Source: Ascidiaceihabitans sp034111945 (GTDB lineage: Bacteria; Pseudomonadota; Alphaproteobacteria; Rhodobacterales; Rhodobacteraceae). From it: DNA of 64,000 nucleotides. The position numbers were made by a program, and so were the translations under genes. The notes under the pieces are model-generated. The model saw only the letters and a program-made list of their open reading frames with translations. It was not told the origin of the DNA and did no database searches. Numbering within the stretch: the first letter of the stretch is position 1; each line of letters begins with the position of its first letter. This document shows, one piece after another, positions 50,169 through 58,108 of the stretch. The stretch spans positions 1 to 64,000 of the forward strand of contig JBLHSG010000015.1 in assembly GCA_047626725.1 (NCBI GenBank), read 5' to 3'.

Positions 50169-52895
50169 TTAGGATTTTTTAGCTTGTGGCAGGGCCATAA
50201 CGGCTTCGGTTGTGAAGACGCGCAAACCCAGATCGGCGCGATACCCGTGGATTTCACTGACGTCCAAGGCCCGCATAAACGCGAGGATTTCTTTGCTCAC
50301 GACCTGCCCCGGCACCAAAATCGGAAACCCTGGCGGATAGGGAATAATAAAGCCTGCGGAGACAACTTCTCGCCCCGCATCCAGCGCATCCTGCAGTGAT
50401 CCCTCAAGCTCCAGATAGTCGCAATTTTTCTCATCATAGCTTAGGTAATAGGCGGTGCGAATGTCACCCTCTGATGTGATATTGTCCGGGCGAAATGCAT
50501 CGTGAAAGCGGCTGAAGTCTGGAAGCGGAGGATAGTTTTCCGTCAGGTTTTTCACCCGCTTATCGAACGACAGACGCTCCATTTTTGATGCGTCATCCAG
50601 CAATTCGTCCAGCTCGTTTGCGATCTCGACCAGTACTTCGATCAGGTAGGCAACGGACGATCGCGTGGTCCCGATATTGGTCATGAACAGGACCGTGTTG
50701 CGTGATGTTTTGTTGATTTGGATGCCGTATTTATCCATCAAAACATCATTTTTGAACGTATCGCCGTCCCAACCTGTACCACCAACAGCAAGCGTAACGC
50801 GGGTTGCATCCAGAACAAAATCGTCCTGTTCCCAGCAATCCCACATGTCCGTCCAGCCTTGATCGTTGTCAAAATAACTGGTCACACCGCTTTGGCGATG
50901 GTGTTCTGGAATCATGTCGCCAGCCGTCAAAACCTTAAAGTATTTTTGCAGCAAAGGATGGCTACTGATGGCCTTGCGCATCGACATCGCCGCCTCGATT
51001 TGGCGCTGCACAAATTCGAACCCTTCAAGTTCAACTTGCCGGCGCCCCACATCCAAAGACGCGATAATTTGATAGTTGGGCGACGTCGACGTGTGCGTCA
51101 TATACGCTTCGTGAAACGACTGCTCGACCTCACCTTTAAAATCTTGATCGTTCACATGGATCATCGAACCCTGACGCAAAGATGTCAGTGTTTTATGGGT
51201 CGATTGCGTGGCATACACCCTAATTCGGGCATCGGGCGGCGCGATCAAACGCGTCTCGATCAGGGTTTCATCCGTGGCATTTTCTAGCTGTTCTTGCTGT
51301 TCTTTATACGCCTGTTTGTGCGTATCCGTGCGCAAACGCGTGCGCAAATTGTTGGCCGTGCGCATACCGGTGCGTTGGCGATATGTTGGGCTGAAACGCG
51401 CAAATGCAAACCATGCCTCGTCCCATAGGAAAATCAGGTTCGGCTTGATCGCAAGGCATTCTTCCATCACCCGTTCGACATTATAAACCAGACCGTCAAA
51501 GGTGCAATTGGTCAGCAATAGCATGCGGACGCGATCCAGTTTGCCTGCTGCTTTTAAAGCCAGCAATTGATGTTTGATTTCCTTCAACGGCACGGCGCCA
51601 TACATCGAATATTCGTTCAGCGGATAGCTGTCCAAGTAGACAACCTCGGCACCGGCCAAAACCATCCCGTAGTGGTGCGATTTGTGACAATCACGGTCCA
51701 CCAAAACGATGTCGCCGGGGCGCACCAACGCTTGCACGACGATCTTGTTACAGGTCGATGTGCCGTTGGTCGCAAAGAAGGTTTGCTTGGACCCAAAGGC
51801 GCGACTTGCCAGTTCCTGCGCCTCTTTGATCGGGCCGTGCGGTTCCAACAGACTGTCCAATCCGCCCGATGTCGCAGAGGTTTCAGCCAAGAAGATATTG
51901 GGCCCGTAAAAGGCACCCATGTCTTGGATCCAATGCGAACGCGTGATCGATTTACCGCGACTGATTGGCATCGCATGGAACACGCCGGTTGGTTGTTTGG
52001 AATATTCAACAAGCGCTGTGAAAAACGGGGTTTTGTTGCGTGCGGCAACACCCCGAAGAATGTTCAGGTGCAATTCCATGAAGTCTTCTTGGTTGTAGAA
52101 AACCCGACGGCAAATCCCTAGATCAAGTCCTGCAATGTCTTCGACTGACCGTTCCGTAACCAAATAGGCGTCAAGTTCGGGGCGCACACGCGCGATCAAA
52201 CGGCACAGTTCCGGGCCGTAATCCTCGGGCAACATCGCTTCGATTTCGGCGGCATTACTGGCGTTACTGATGTATTTTGCCAGAATTTCATTGTCGTTTT
52301 TCGACTTCAGCACCAGTCCGGGGCGCACCACAATTGCCTGAATATTGTGGTTAAAAAGCACGGCAATTAGTGCGTCCTCAAGGCTTGGAACAACCACCGC
52401 TTCGTAGTTAAATGGATCCTCGGGGCGGCGCATGCGCGAGACGTTGCTTTTGAGCCAACGTTCCTGCTGATCGCTGACATTATCAACGATCAAAACTTCA
52501 AAATATGGACGGGCCATCGCGCGCGCTTCGGGCGACAACATCGCCTCGTCGTTGTGTTCTTCGTCGTCCGTGCTGTCACGATCAAGCGGAATATGACGGC
52601 GACGATACGCGCCTGTGGTCAGCGCACGTTTGACGCGATTGGTGGTAAACGACAGATCATCATAGTGACCGGTTTCAAACTGGCGGCGCATATTTTCAAA
52701 GGCAGCCATGCCCGGAAACGCCCAATAGGGTTCGATCAAGGCCAAAGATTCGAACAATTCGGCAATGCGCGCTTTATGCGCAGTCGCCTTTTTCGCGTTC
52801 TGCTCACGACACAACGACGTCACAGCTTCGCGCAGCGCGCTCCATCTGTCAGCACGCAGCTGGGTACCGGAATAATAGTCACTGACGGAATCCAT
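50169..52895 (-). CDS. Large Orn/Lys/Arg decarboxylase-fold PLP enzyme with insertion
   Basis: A 908-residue type I-fold PLP protein related to bacterial lysine/ornithine/arginine decarboxylases. An N-terminal wing or receiver-like region (about residues 130-250) precedes the PLP domain: TNGTSTCNK, the PLP Asp492 (FLWDEAWFAFA) and Schiff-base Lys568 (YATQSTHKTL). The C-terminal domain includes SAGFIIPYPPGFPILVPGQ. Between Asp492 and Lys568 there are about 45 more residues than in the canonical enzymes, many charged. It likely makes an amine by decarboxylation of an amino acid, or of a related compound. The start at 52895 has GGGGAG upstream. Confidence 0.9.
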   Translation of the reverse strand: MDSVSDYYSGTQLRADRWSALREAVTSLCREQNAKKATAHKARIAELFESLALIEPYWAFPGMAAFENMRRQFETGHYDDLSFTTNRVKRALTTGAYRRRHIPLDRDSTDDEEHNDEAMLSPEARAMARPYFEVLIVDNVSDQQERWLKSNVSRMRRPEDPFNYEAVVVPSLEDALIAVLFNHNIQAIVVRPGLVLKSKNDNEILAKYISNASNAAEIEAMLPEDYGPELCRLIARVRPELDAYLVTERSVEDIAGLDLGICRRVFYNQEDFMELHLNILRGVAARNKTPFFTALVEYSKQPTGVFHAMPISRGKSITRSHWIQDMGAFYGPNIFLAETSATSGGLDSLLEPHGPIKEAQELASRAFGSKQTFFATNGTSTCNKIVVQALVRPGDIVLVDRDCHKSHHYGMVLAGAEVVYLDSYPLNEYSMYGAVPLKEIKHQLLALKAAGKLDRVRMLLLTNCTFDGLVYNVERVMEECLAIKPNLIFLWDEAWFAFARFSPTYRQRTGMRTANNLRTRLRTDTHKQAYKEQQEQLENATDETLIETRLIAPPDARIRVYATQSTHKTLTSLRQGSMIHVNDQDFKGEVEQSFHEAYMTHTSTSPNYQIIASLDVGRRQVELEGFEFVQRQIEAAMSMRKAISSHPLLQKYFKVLTAGDMIPEHHRQSGVTSYFDNDQGWTDMWDCWEQDDFVLDATRVTLAVGGTGWDGDTFKNDVLMDKYGIQINKTSRNTVLFMTNIGTTRSSVAYLIEVLVEIANELDELLDDASKMERLSFDKRVKNLTENYPPLPDFSRFHDAFRPDNITSEGDIRTAYYLSYDEKNCDYLELEGSLQDALDAGREVVSAGFIIPYPPGFPILVPGQVVSKEILAFMRALDVSEIHGYRADLGLRVFTTEAVMALPQAKKS

Positions 52896-52961
52896 CGGTC
52901 GCTCTCCCCTGTGGGGCTGAAACACGATGGATCCGCAGTTTTACACCACTGGCCGCGTCTT

Positions 52962-53936
52962 TCAGCCGTCTGTTGTTTTGCCCAAGATAGGCGCAACCGC
53001 GACACCCAATTCGGGCGCACGATCAATCAATTCAGCCTCGGCGGCGGCCGGCACATCCACATGCAAACCTGCACGCGATCCTTGCTGGGGCACCTCTAGT
53101 GGGCCGAGTGTATTTAGGTAGCTGTCAACGCCGCTGGTGCGGTCATAAACAGAGAAATCGGCAGGCCGGTCACGGAAGCTTTTGAGCACTTGCCCCAAGC
53201 CTTTCATGCCGGTTTCGCGCTGACGGCGCACCATCGACAAGTCGATTTCGATCGGGAACATGTCTTCTTGTCCGCCGGACTGGTGCAGCACCATCGACGT
53301 CGGATCAACAACACAAGATTTACCAACCCCGCCAGACCCTAAACCGTTGACATCGATGACATAACACTGGAATTGCGCTGCGGTTGCACGGGCGATTGCC
53401 AATTCCGCATCACGGTCAGTTGTGCCTGTCAGAACCGGATGCAATAACACCTCGACCCCTTGGCTGGTCAGTTGGCGGGTCGTTTCCGGGAACCACATAT
53501 CGTAGCAAATCGACAGACCAAAGCGGCCCACGTCCGGCACGTCAAACACACAAAAATCGGTGCCTGCAGCGACGCCTGCTTCATACGGTAAAAACGGGAA
53601 CATCTTGGCGTACCGGCGGACAACTTCGCCTTCCGGATTAATGACCAACGAGGTGTTATAGACGCGGCCATCTTCGGGATGTGTCAAAAACATCGACCCC
53701 GGGATCAGCCAGATTTTGTGGCGACGCGCCGCTTCGCAAAACCGGTCGATAACCGCGTTTTCTTGGGGCAGTTTGTATTTCTCCAACGGGCCAAACGGAG
53801 CAAGTTCACTGAACAACACCATTTGTGTCCACGGAAAACGCATCATCAAAACGTCGAGCCGCTGCATCATCCCGTCGACATTGGGCTGCAGGGCGTTGAC
53901 GTACATTTGTACGCCGGCAATTGCGAAAGGGGTCAT
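52962..53936 (-). CDS. Carbon-nitrogen hydrolase (nitrilase superfamily)
   Basis: A 324-residue cytosolic amidase-fold enzyme. The catalytic triad Glu44 (LFSELAPFGP), Lys111 (RRYAKMFPFLPYE) and Cys144 (SICYDMWFPE) is intact. Such enzymes hydrolyse or condense amides, N-carbamoyl compounds or nitriles; the MFPFLPYE context resembles the carbamoylputrescine amidase/aliphatic amidase side of the family, but the group is not decided. I use the ATG at 53936, where MTPFAIAGVQ starts the fold and GGAG lies upstream. It is first in the operon nitrilase > decarboxylase > ATP-grasp > C45. Confidence 0.9.
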   Translation of the reverse strand: MTPFAIAGVQMYVNALQPNVDGMMQRLDVLMMRFPWTQMVLFSELAPFGPLEKYKLPQENAVIDRFCEAARRHKIWLIPGSMFLTHPEDGRVYNTSLVINPEGEVVRRYAKMFPFLPYEAGVAAGTDFCVFDVPDVGRFGLSICYDMWFPETTRQLTSQGVEVLLHPVLTGTTDRDAELAIARATAAQFQCYVIDVNGLGSGGVGKSCVVDPTSMVLHQSGGQEDMFPIEIDLSMVRRQRETGMKGLGQVLKSFRDRPADFSVYDRTSGVDSYLNTLGPLEVPQQGSRAGLHVDVPAAAEAELIDRAPELGVAVAPILGKTTDG

Positions 53937-54004
53937 GCTTTGAAAGCTCCGTGAATACACAGGCGTCCCATCGGGGTCGTCCATTTCTGTGAATCACGCA
54001 TCTA

Positions 54005-54217
54005 TTACACCTTCATTTCGCAAACAGAAACAGGCGATATTCGCAGGATTCTACCGACACTTGAACCAAGCGTAAACGCGCCGAATACAGATGTTTTGGA
54101 CCATGCCGTAGCGCCGTGATCACGAATCTTTTCCAAAGATAATTCAATGGCTTGGCGGCACAAATTTCCCGCGTTTGAAACGATGGGATCAAATGAAAAA
54201 ACGGCGCTGTCGCCCAT
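54005..54217 (-). CDS. Small hypothetical protein
   Basis: A 70-residue protein with an amphipathic middle (NAGNLCRQAIELSLEKIRDHG) and a Val/Gly-rich tail. No family is recognised and there is no signal peptide. The ATG at 54217 follows CAGGGAA, a fair ribosome site, which is the main argument for it being real. It lies 68 bp upstream of the nitrilase gene on the same strand, so it could lead that operon. Confidence 0.5.
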   Translation of the reverse strand: MGDSAVFSFDPIVSNAGNLCRQAIELSLEKIRDHGATAWSKTSVFGAFTLGSSVGRILRISPVSVCEMKV

Positions 54218-54494
54218 GGAAATTCCCTGTTTACTCGTGCGCGAATTTTCGGGCGGTAGCGCCCCGTTTCCGCAATACAAACGACCCAGACGCTATTCGA
54301 ACAAACATGCGTCTTTTTAGATCAGTACCTTAGGTAGAGTGACCGCATCCCCAGCGCCGCGCAACCGGTTTTGCCATCAAATTGCAAAATTTGTTTAAAA
54401 TTTTGAACAGGCGGTCACAAAAGACAGCCAAATCTGCCTGAATGATGGGCATGACATACGCTTTGATCATGGCCAAATGTGCAGATTGCATAAA
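54218..54494. other. Intergenic stretch, no gene recognised
   Basis: About 280 bp between the small hypothetical gene and the terminator of the aminotransferase. It is AT-rich near 54370-54410 (a TTTAAAATTTTG run) and probably holds the promoter of the small gene and nitrilase operon on the minus strand. I see no RNA gene or repeat. Confidence 0.45.
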
Positions 54495-54521
54495 AAAAGC
54501 GGACCGTAATGGCCCGCTTTT
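54495..54521 (-). terminator. Rho-independent terminator of aminotransferase gene
   Basis: On the minus strand AAAAGCGG(GCC) pairs with (GGT)CCGCTTTT and the T run continues for seven bases. It lies 20 nt after the aminotransferase stop. On the plus strand the hairpin would end in TTTTCC, so it may also stop reading from the other side. Confidence 0.88.
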
Positions 54522-54540
54522 CCGACTTTAGGTCTTGAAT

Positions 54541-55983
54541 TTACGCGTGCTGTTCAGCAATCGCTGCGGCAAGCGAGGCTTCGAAGATATCCAAACCTTC
54601 GTTGATGATTGCATCAGACGCCGTCAAAGGCACCATAATCCGCAATGCGTTTCCGTGCATTCCACAGGCCAGCAGGATCAAACCGCGCTGAAGCGCATGC
54701 GCGACAACAGATTTGGTCAAGGCAGCATCGGGTGCCGCCGTTTCGAAATCTGTCACAAATTCAACAGCTAACATCGCACCTAGGCCGCGAATATCCCACA
54801 TACGGTAGGGTGAAACCCGCGCGCCGATTTCTGCAAACCGTGCCCGAAAATGCTCGCCAAGGGCAGATGAGCGCGCCAAAAGGCCCTCTTCTTCAATCGC
54901 TTCGATTGCGGCAAGTGCGGCCGCGCAAGCCACAGGGTTGCCGCCATATGTGCCGCCCAAACCGCCAGGAATAACCGCATCCATAATGTCCGCGCGCCCG
55001 ATGACACCGGCGATAGGATACCCGCCCGCCATGGATTTTGCGACAGTGATCAGATCAGGCACAACGCCGGAATGTTCGATGGCAAACCATGTGCCAGTCC
55101 GCCCAAATCCTGCCTGAATTTCGTCTGCGATCAACATGATACCGTGCGTGTCGCAAATGTCGCGCAGCGCTTGCATCATTTCAAACGGAACCGGCGTATA
55201 GCCGCCCTCGCCCAGCACAGGTTCGATGATAATTGCGGCAATCCGTTCTGGTTGCGCATCTGTTAGGAACAGGTTTTGCAAACCAATCAAGGCATCCTGA
55301 ACAGTGATCCCATCACGCACACTTGGAAATGGCGCGCGGAAAATGTCGGACGGGAATGGGCCAACATCTTTTTTGTACGGCGACACTTTGCCCGTCATGC
55401 CAAGCGTCAAAAGCGTGCGACCGTGATAGCCACCGGTAAACGCAATGATGCCGGGACGACCCGTTGCAGCGCGTGCAATTTTAACTGCGTTTTCAACCGC
55501 TTCTGCGCCAGTTGTCACCAGCAGTGATTTCTTTGCGTGATCACCGGGGGCCAACGCGTTCAGTTTTTCGGCAAGCGCGATGTAGGGTTCGTACGGGACC
55601 ACTTGGAAACTAGTGTGTGTATAGTGGTCTTCTTGTGCCTTTGCGGCAGCGACAACTTTGGGGTGACGGTGACCTGTGTTCAGAACCGCAATTCCGCCCG
55701 CGAAATCAACAAACCGGTTGCCTTCAACGTCCCACAATTCGGCATTTTCTGCGTAGTGGGCAAAAATCGGCGCGGCAGACGCAACACCACGTGGAACCGC
55801 GGCTTCGCGTCGCGCAATCAATTCGGCGTTGGATTTGGCCGCGACCAAAACCGGAGGCACAATTTCAACCACAACTTCTGGCACATCCGGCACGACCGAA
55901 ATCGTCGGTTTAACAATCGCCGTGACGTTTGATGTTGCTTTGCGCGTGGTCTTGCGGGACTTCTTTTTTGCTTTGTCGGTCAT
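54541..55983 (-). CDS. Class III aminotransferase (4-aminobutyrate aminotransferase-like) with N-terminal extension
   Basis: A 480-residue PLP enzyme of the GabT/ornithine-acetylornithine aminotransferase family. Visible motifs are GGIAVLNTGHRHPKVV, TTGAEAVENAVKIARAATGR, FTGGYHGRTLLTLGMTGK, the Asp-containing LIADEIQAGFGRTG and the PLP lysine in ITVAKSMAGGYPIAG. Residues 1-50 (Lys/Arg/Thr-rich then Pro/Val-rich) are absent from ordinary GabT, which is about 425 long. It is divergent from a PuuR-like regulator, supporting GABA or polyamine catabolism. The start at 55983 has GGAGG; the first conserved family residues begin near 52. Confidence 0.88.
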   Translation of the reverse strand: MTDKAKKKSRKTTRKATSNVTAIVKPTISVVPDVPEVVVEIVPPVLVAAKSNAELIARREAAVPRGVASAAPIFAHYAENAELWDVEGNRFVDFAGGIAVLNTGHRHPKVVAAAKAQEDHYTHTSFQVVPYEPYIALAEKLNALAPGDHAKKSLLVTTGAEAVENAVKIARAATGRPGIIAFTGGYHGRTLLTLGMTGKVSPYKKDVGPFPSDIFRAPFPSVRDGITVQDALIGLQNLFLTDAQPERIAAIIIEPVLGEGGYTPVPFEMMQALRDICDTHGIMLIADEIQAGFGRTGTWFAIEHSGVVPDLITVAKSMAGGYPIAGVIGRADIMDAVIPGGLGGTYGGNPVACAAALAAIEAIEEEGLLARSSALGEHFRARFAEIGARVSPYRMWDIRGLGAMLAVEFVTDFETAAPDAALTKSVVAHALQRGLILLACGMHGNALRIMVPLTASDAIINEGLDIFEASLAAAIAEQHA

Positions 55984-56010
55984 GAGGTGGGCCTCCTTGT
56001 GCAGATTTAC

Positions 56011-56044
56011 GAGAATCCCCAATCGCGGGGTGTTTAAAATTCTC
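56011..56044. promoter_or_regulatory. Nested inverted repeat between aminotransferase and regulator
   Basis: GAGAAT at 56011-56016 and ATTCTC at 56039-56044 are inverted, with CCCC/GGGG inside (56017-56020 and 56027-56030). It lies 28-61 bp upstream of the aminotransferase start, where the divergent cupin regulator could bind. It could also be an RNA hairpin in the leader. Confidence 0.3.
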
Positions 56045-56210
56045 ATAATACGTTTATTTTATGTGTCAACATCGTTTCGCACGCGGCCTTACTGCGGACT
56101 TAACAGGGCACGTGCGCGACAAGTTTGGGCGAAGAATCCGATTTAGGTTCAGACACAGATGTACTACGTTGATCTTGCAACAAAATCGACAAACGCCAAA
56201 GGACCCGCGC

Positions 56211-56765
56211 GTGGATATTGGTAAAAAACTACAGACAATTCGAAAATCCTGCGGTCTGTCCCAGCGGGAACTTGCCGCACGTGCAGGCCTGACCAACGGC
56301 ACTGTTTCTTTGATTGAACAGAACAAGACAAGCCCGTCGGTTGCCACGCTTAAGAACCTTCTTGATGCGGTCCCGATGAGCATTTCCGAGTTTTTTGCTG
56401 ATCTTGACGATGCCCAGAACCCGCAGTTTTTCTTTAATGCCAACGAATTTACCGAACTGGCGCCGCAGTCAGATGGCAGCACCGTGTCCCTGCGCCAACT
56501 TGGCAATGCCAGCAATCACACGCTGCAAATGTTGGATGAAACTTATCCACCAAACGCCGACACCGGACCGGAATTGTTGACCCACGCAGGCGAAGAGGCC
56601 GGGATCGTGACCGAAGGTGAGATCGAAATCACCGTCGCAGATCAGGTTAAAATACTACGCGCAGGCGAAGGTTATTTGTTCGACAGCCGCCTGCCCCACC
56701 GTTTTCGTAACACAAGCGCCGCGACTTGCCGCATCATCAGCGCTTGCACACCGCCGACGTTTTAA
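56211..56765 (+). CDS. XRE regulator with C-terminal cupin domain (PuuR-like)
   Basis: A 184-residue repressor or activator. The N-terminal helix-turn-helix is GLSQRELAARAGLTNGTVSLIEQNKTSPSVATLKNLLDAV. A hinge follows, then a cupin effector domain with TYPPNADTGPELLTHAGEEAGIVTEGEIEI and AGEGYLFDSRLPHRFRN. Regulators of this layout include PuuR, which controls putrescine and GABA use. The start is GTG at 56211 with AAAGGA 8 nt upstream; an in-frame ATG far upstream has an Arg-rich run unlike the family. It is divergent from the class III aminotransferase, likely its target. Confidence 0.9.
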   Translation: MDIGKKLQTIRKSCGLSQRELAARAGLTNGTVSLIEQNKTSPSVATLKNLLDAVPMSISEFFADLDDAQNPQFFFNANEFTELAPQSDGSTVSLRQLGNASNHTLQMLDETYPPNADTGPELLTHAGEEAGIVTEGEIEITVADQVKILRAGEGYLFDSRLPHRFRNTSAATCRIISACTPPTF

Positions 56766-56868
56766 TCGCGCGGATGTCAAACAACACAACGATTTTCGCG
56801 GATGTCAGGATTGGAAATCGCACAAAAGGCTCTCAAATTACTAAACTAGATAAGTAAATGAGGCCAAA

Positions 56869-56958
56869 TGGCGGAGGAACAGGGATTCGAACCCTGGGAG
56901 GACTTTCACCCTCGTCGGTTTTCAAGACCGGTGCATTCGACCACTCTGCCACTCCTCC
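56869..56958 (-). tRNA. tRNA-Ser (anticodon TGA)
   Basis: A 90-nt type II tRNA on the minus strand. It begins GGAGGAGTGGCAGAGTGGTCGAATG. The anticodon arm CGGTCTTGAAAACCG carries TGA. The long variable arm (ACGAGGGTGAAAGTCCTCCCA) is typical of serine tRNA. The T arm is GGGTTCGAATCCC and the acceptor ends TTCCTCC-G-CCA with CCA encoded. It reads TCA and wobble Ser codons. Confidence 0.96.
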
Positions 56959-57100
56959 GACAGCGCTGTTCCTAATACCCAAAAATTGATTCTGCAATTG
57001 GGTAATGCCCTTTAAACCTCACGAAAACATGGGGTTTTTTGCCGACGTCGAATCAGCCGCCTTTTCAGATGGGTGAAGCCGCGCTAGAGTGCCGTCAAAA

Positions 57101-57116
57101 CGCCCTCTTGAGGGCG
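57101..57116. terminator. GC-rich hairpin upstream of SPOR gene
   Basis: CGCCCTC/GAGGGCG is a self-complementary stem. Read on the minus strand it is followed by TTTT. There is no minus-strand gene just upstream, so its role is unclear; it may insulate tRNA-Ser from outside reading. Confidence 0.35.
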
Positions 57117-57145
57117 CGTAAATCGTGCCCGAATTGGCGCAAAAG

Positions 57146-57167
57146 GGTGTGTAAAACACCGTATAAT
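57146..57167 (+). promoter_or_regulatory. Candidate promoter element with inverted repeat before SPOR gene
   Basis: GGTGT-GTAAA-ACACC (57146-57160) is a 5-bp inverted repeat directly before a perfect TATAAT at 57162-57167, 44 bp upstream of the SPOR gene start. A matching -35 box at standard spacing is not obvious, so a repressor or activator site overlapping the promoter is possible. Confidence 0.35.
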
Positions 57168-57211
57168 AATGGGCGCGAGCAGCGCCAACTGACAGGCAAG
57201 GATCTAAAGCG

Positions 57212-58084
57212 ATGGGCAGCGCGGTTTTCTTTCAACATTTTGGTACAAAAGCCAAATTGGGCCTCGGCGCCCTGGTAACAATGACGATTTTGACAGGGTG
57301 CGATGAATCCGGTCAGTTCAATCTGGGCCAAAAATTACGTGGTGACGCGACCGCGGCCGCACCAAACCGCAGTGGCGCAACCACAAAAACCACCGAACGT
57401 GACGTCGAGGCCCCTGACGTTTTTTCCGCGACCGAAGCAGGTCTTTGGGATGGACGACCATCACTGGGCGGCGTTTGGGTTGCACATCCTGACGTCACAG
57501 ATCCCGAGCGCGTGATTATTCGCAACACCACGAACAACAAATTTGTCGTTGGGGCCCTGTTCCGTCGTGAACGCGATATTCCAGGCCCACGTTTGCAGAT
57601 CTCGTCTGACGCCGCCGAAGCGCTTGGCATGTTGGCCGGCGCACCGGCACAATTGAACGTGACCGCCCTGCGCAAAGAAGAAGTCGCGATTGACCCAGTC
57701 GCATCGGCTGATGCACCAGCCGGCGAATTAACCGAACCTGCCGATGTTCAGGCAACGACACTGGACCCAATTGCCGGTGCCGCCGCCGCGATTGACGCCG
57801 CTGCCGCAACGCCACCCGTCGCCACGGCGTTGCGCCCGACAGGTTCAAGCCTTGATCGACCGTTCATCCAAATCGGTATTTTCTCGGTCGAAGCAAACGC
57901 CACGCGCACTGCAAGCCAAATGCGGACAGCAGGCCTTGTGCCGACGATCAAACGCGGTGAACGCGGCGGCAACGCATTCTGGCGTGTACTGGTCGGCCCT
58001 GCGCAAACCAGTTCAGAACGCAAATCTTTGTTGAATAAAATCAAGGGCGAAGGCTTCTCTGATGCCTATGCCGTGACCAATTAA
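57212..58084 (+). CDS. SPOR-domain lipoprotein
   Basis: A 290-residue outer-envelope protein. A signal region ends in the lipobox LTGC with Cys30, followed by a long Ala/Thr-rich linker. A middle domain (about residues 75-150, GGVWVAHPDVTDPERVIIRNTTNNKFVVG) resembles a double-psi beta-barrel like that in RlpA. A C-terminal SPOR domain (about 215-290, FIQIGIFSVEANATRTASQMRTAG and WRVLVGP) binds glycan strands. RlpA-type proteins are septal lytic or structural factors. It lies 24 bp before dacA, suggesting joint roles in cell-wall maintenance. A candidate promoter is at 57146-57167. Confidence 0.85.
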   Translation: MGSAVFFQHFGTKAKLGLGALVTMTILTGCDESGQFNLGQKLRGDATAAAPNRSGATTKTTERDVEAPDVFSATEAGLWDGRPSLGGVWVAHPDVTDPERVIIRNTTNNKFVVGALFRRERDIPGPRLQISSDAAEALGMLAGAPAQLNVTALRKEEVAIDPVASADAPAGELTEPADVQATTLDPIAGAAAAIDAAAATPPVATALRPTGSSLDRPFIQIGIFSVEANATRTASQMRTAGLVPTIKRGERGGNAFWRVLVGPAQTSSERKSLLNKIKGEGFSDAYAVTN

Positions 58085-58108
58085 TCGCCACTTCAGGAGC
58101 ATAAAACC

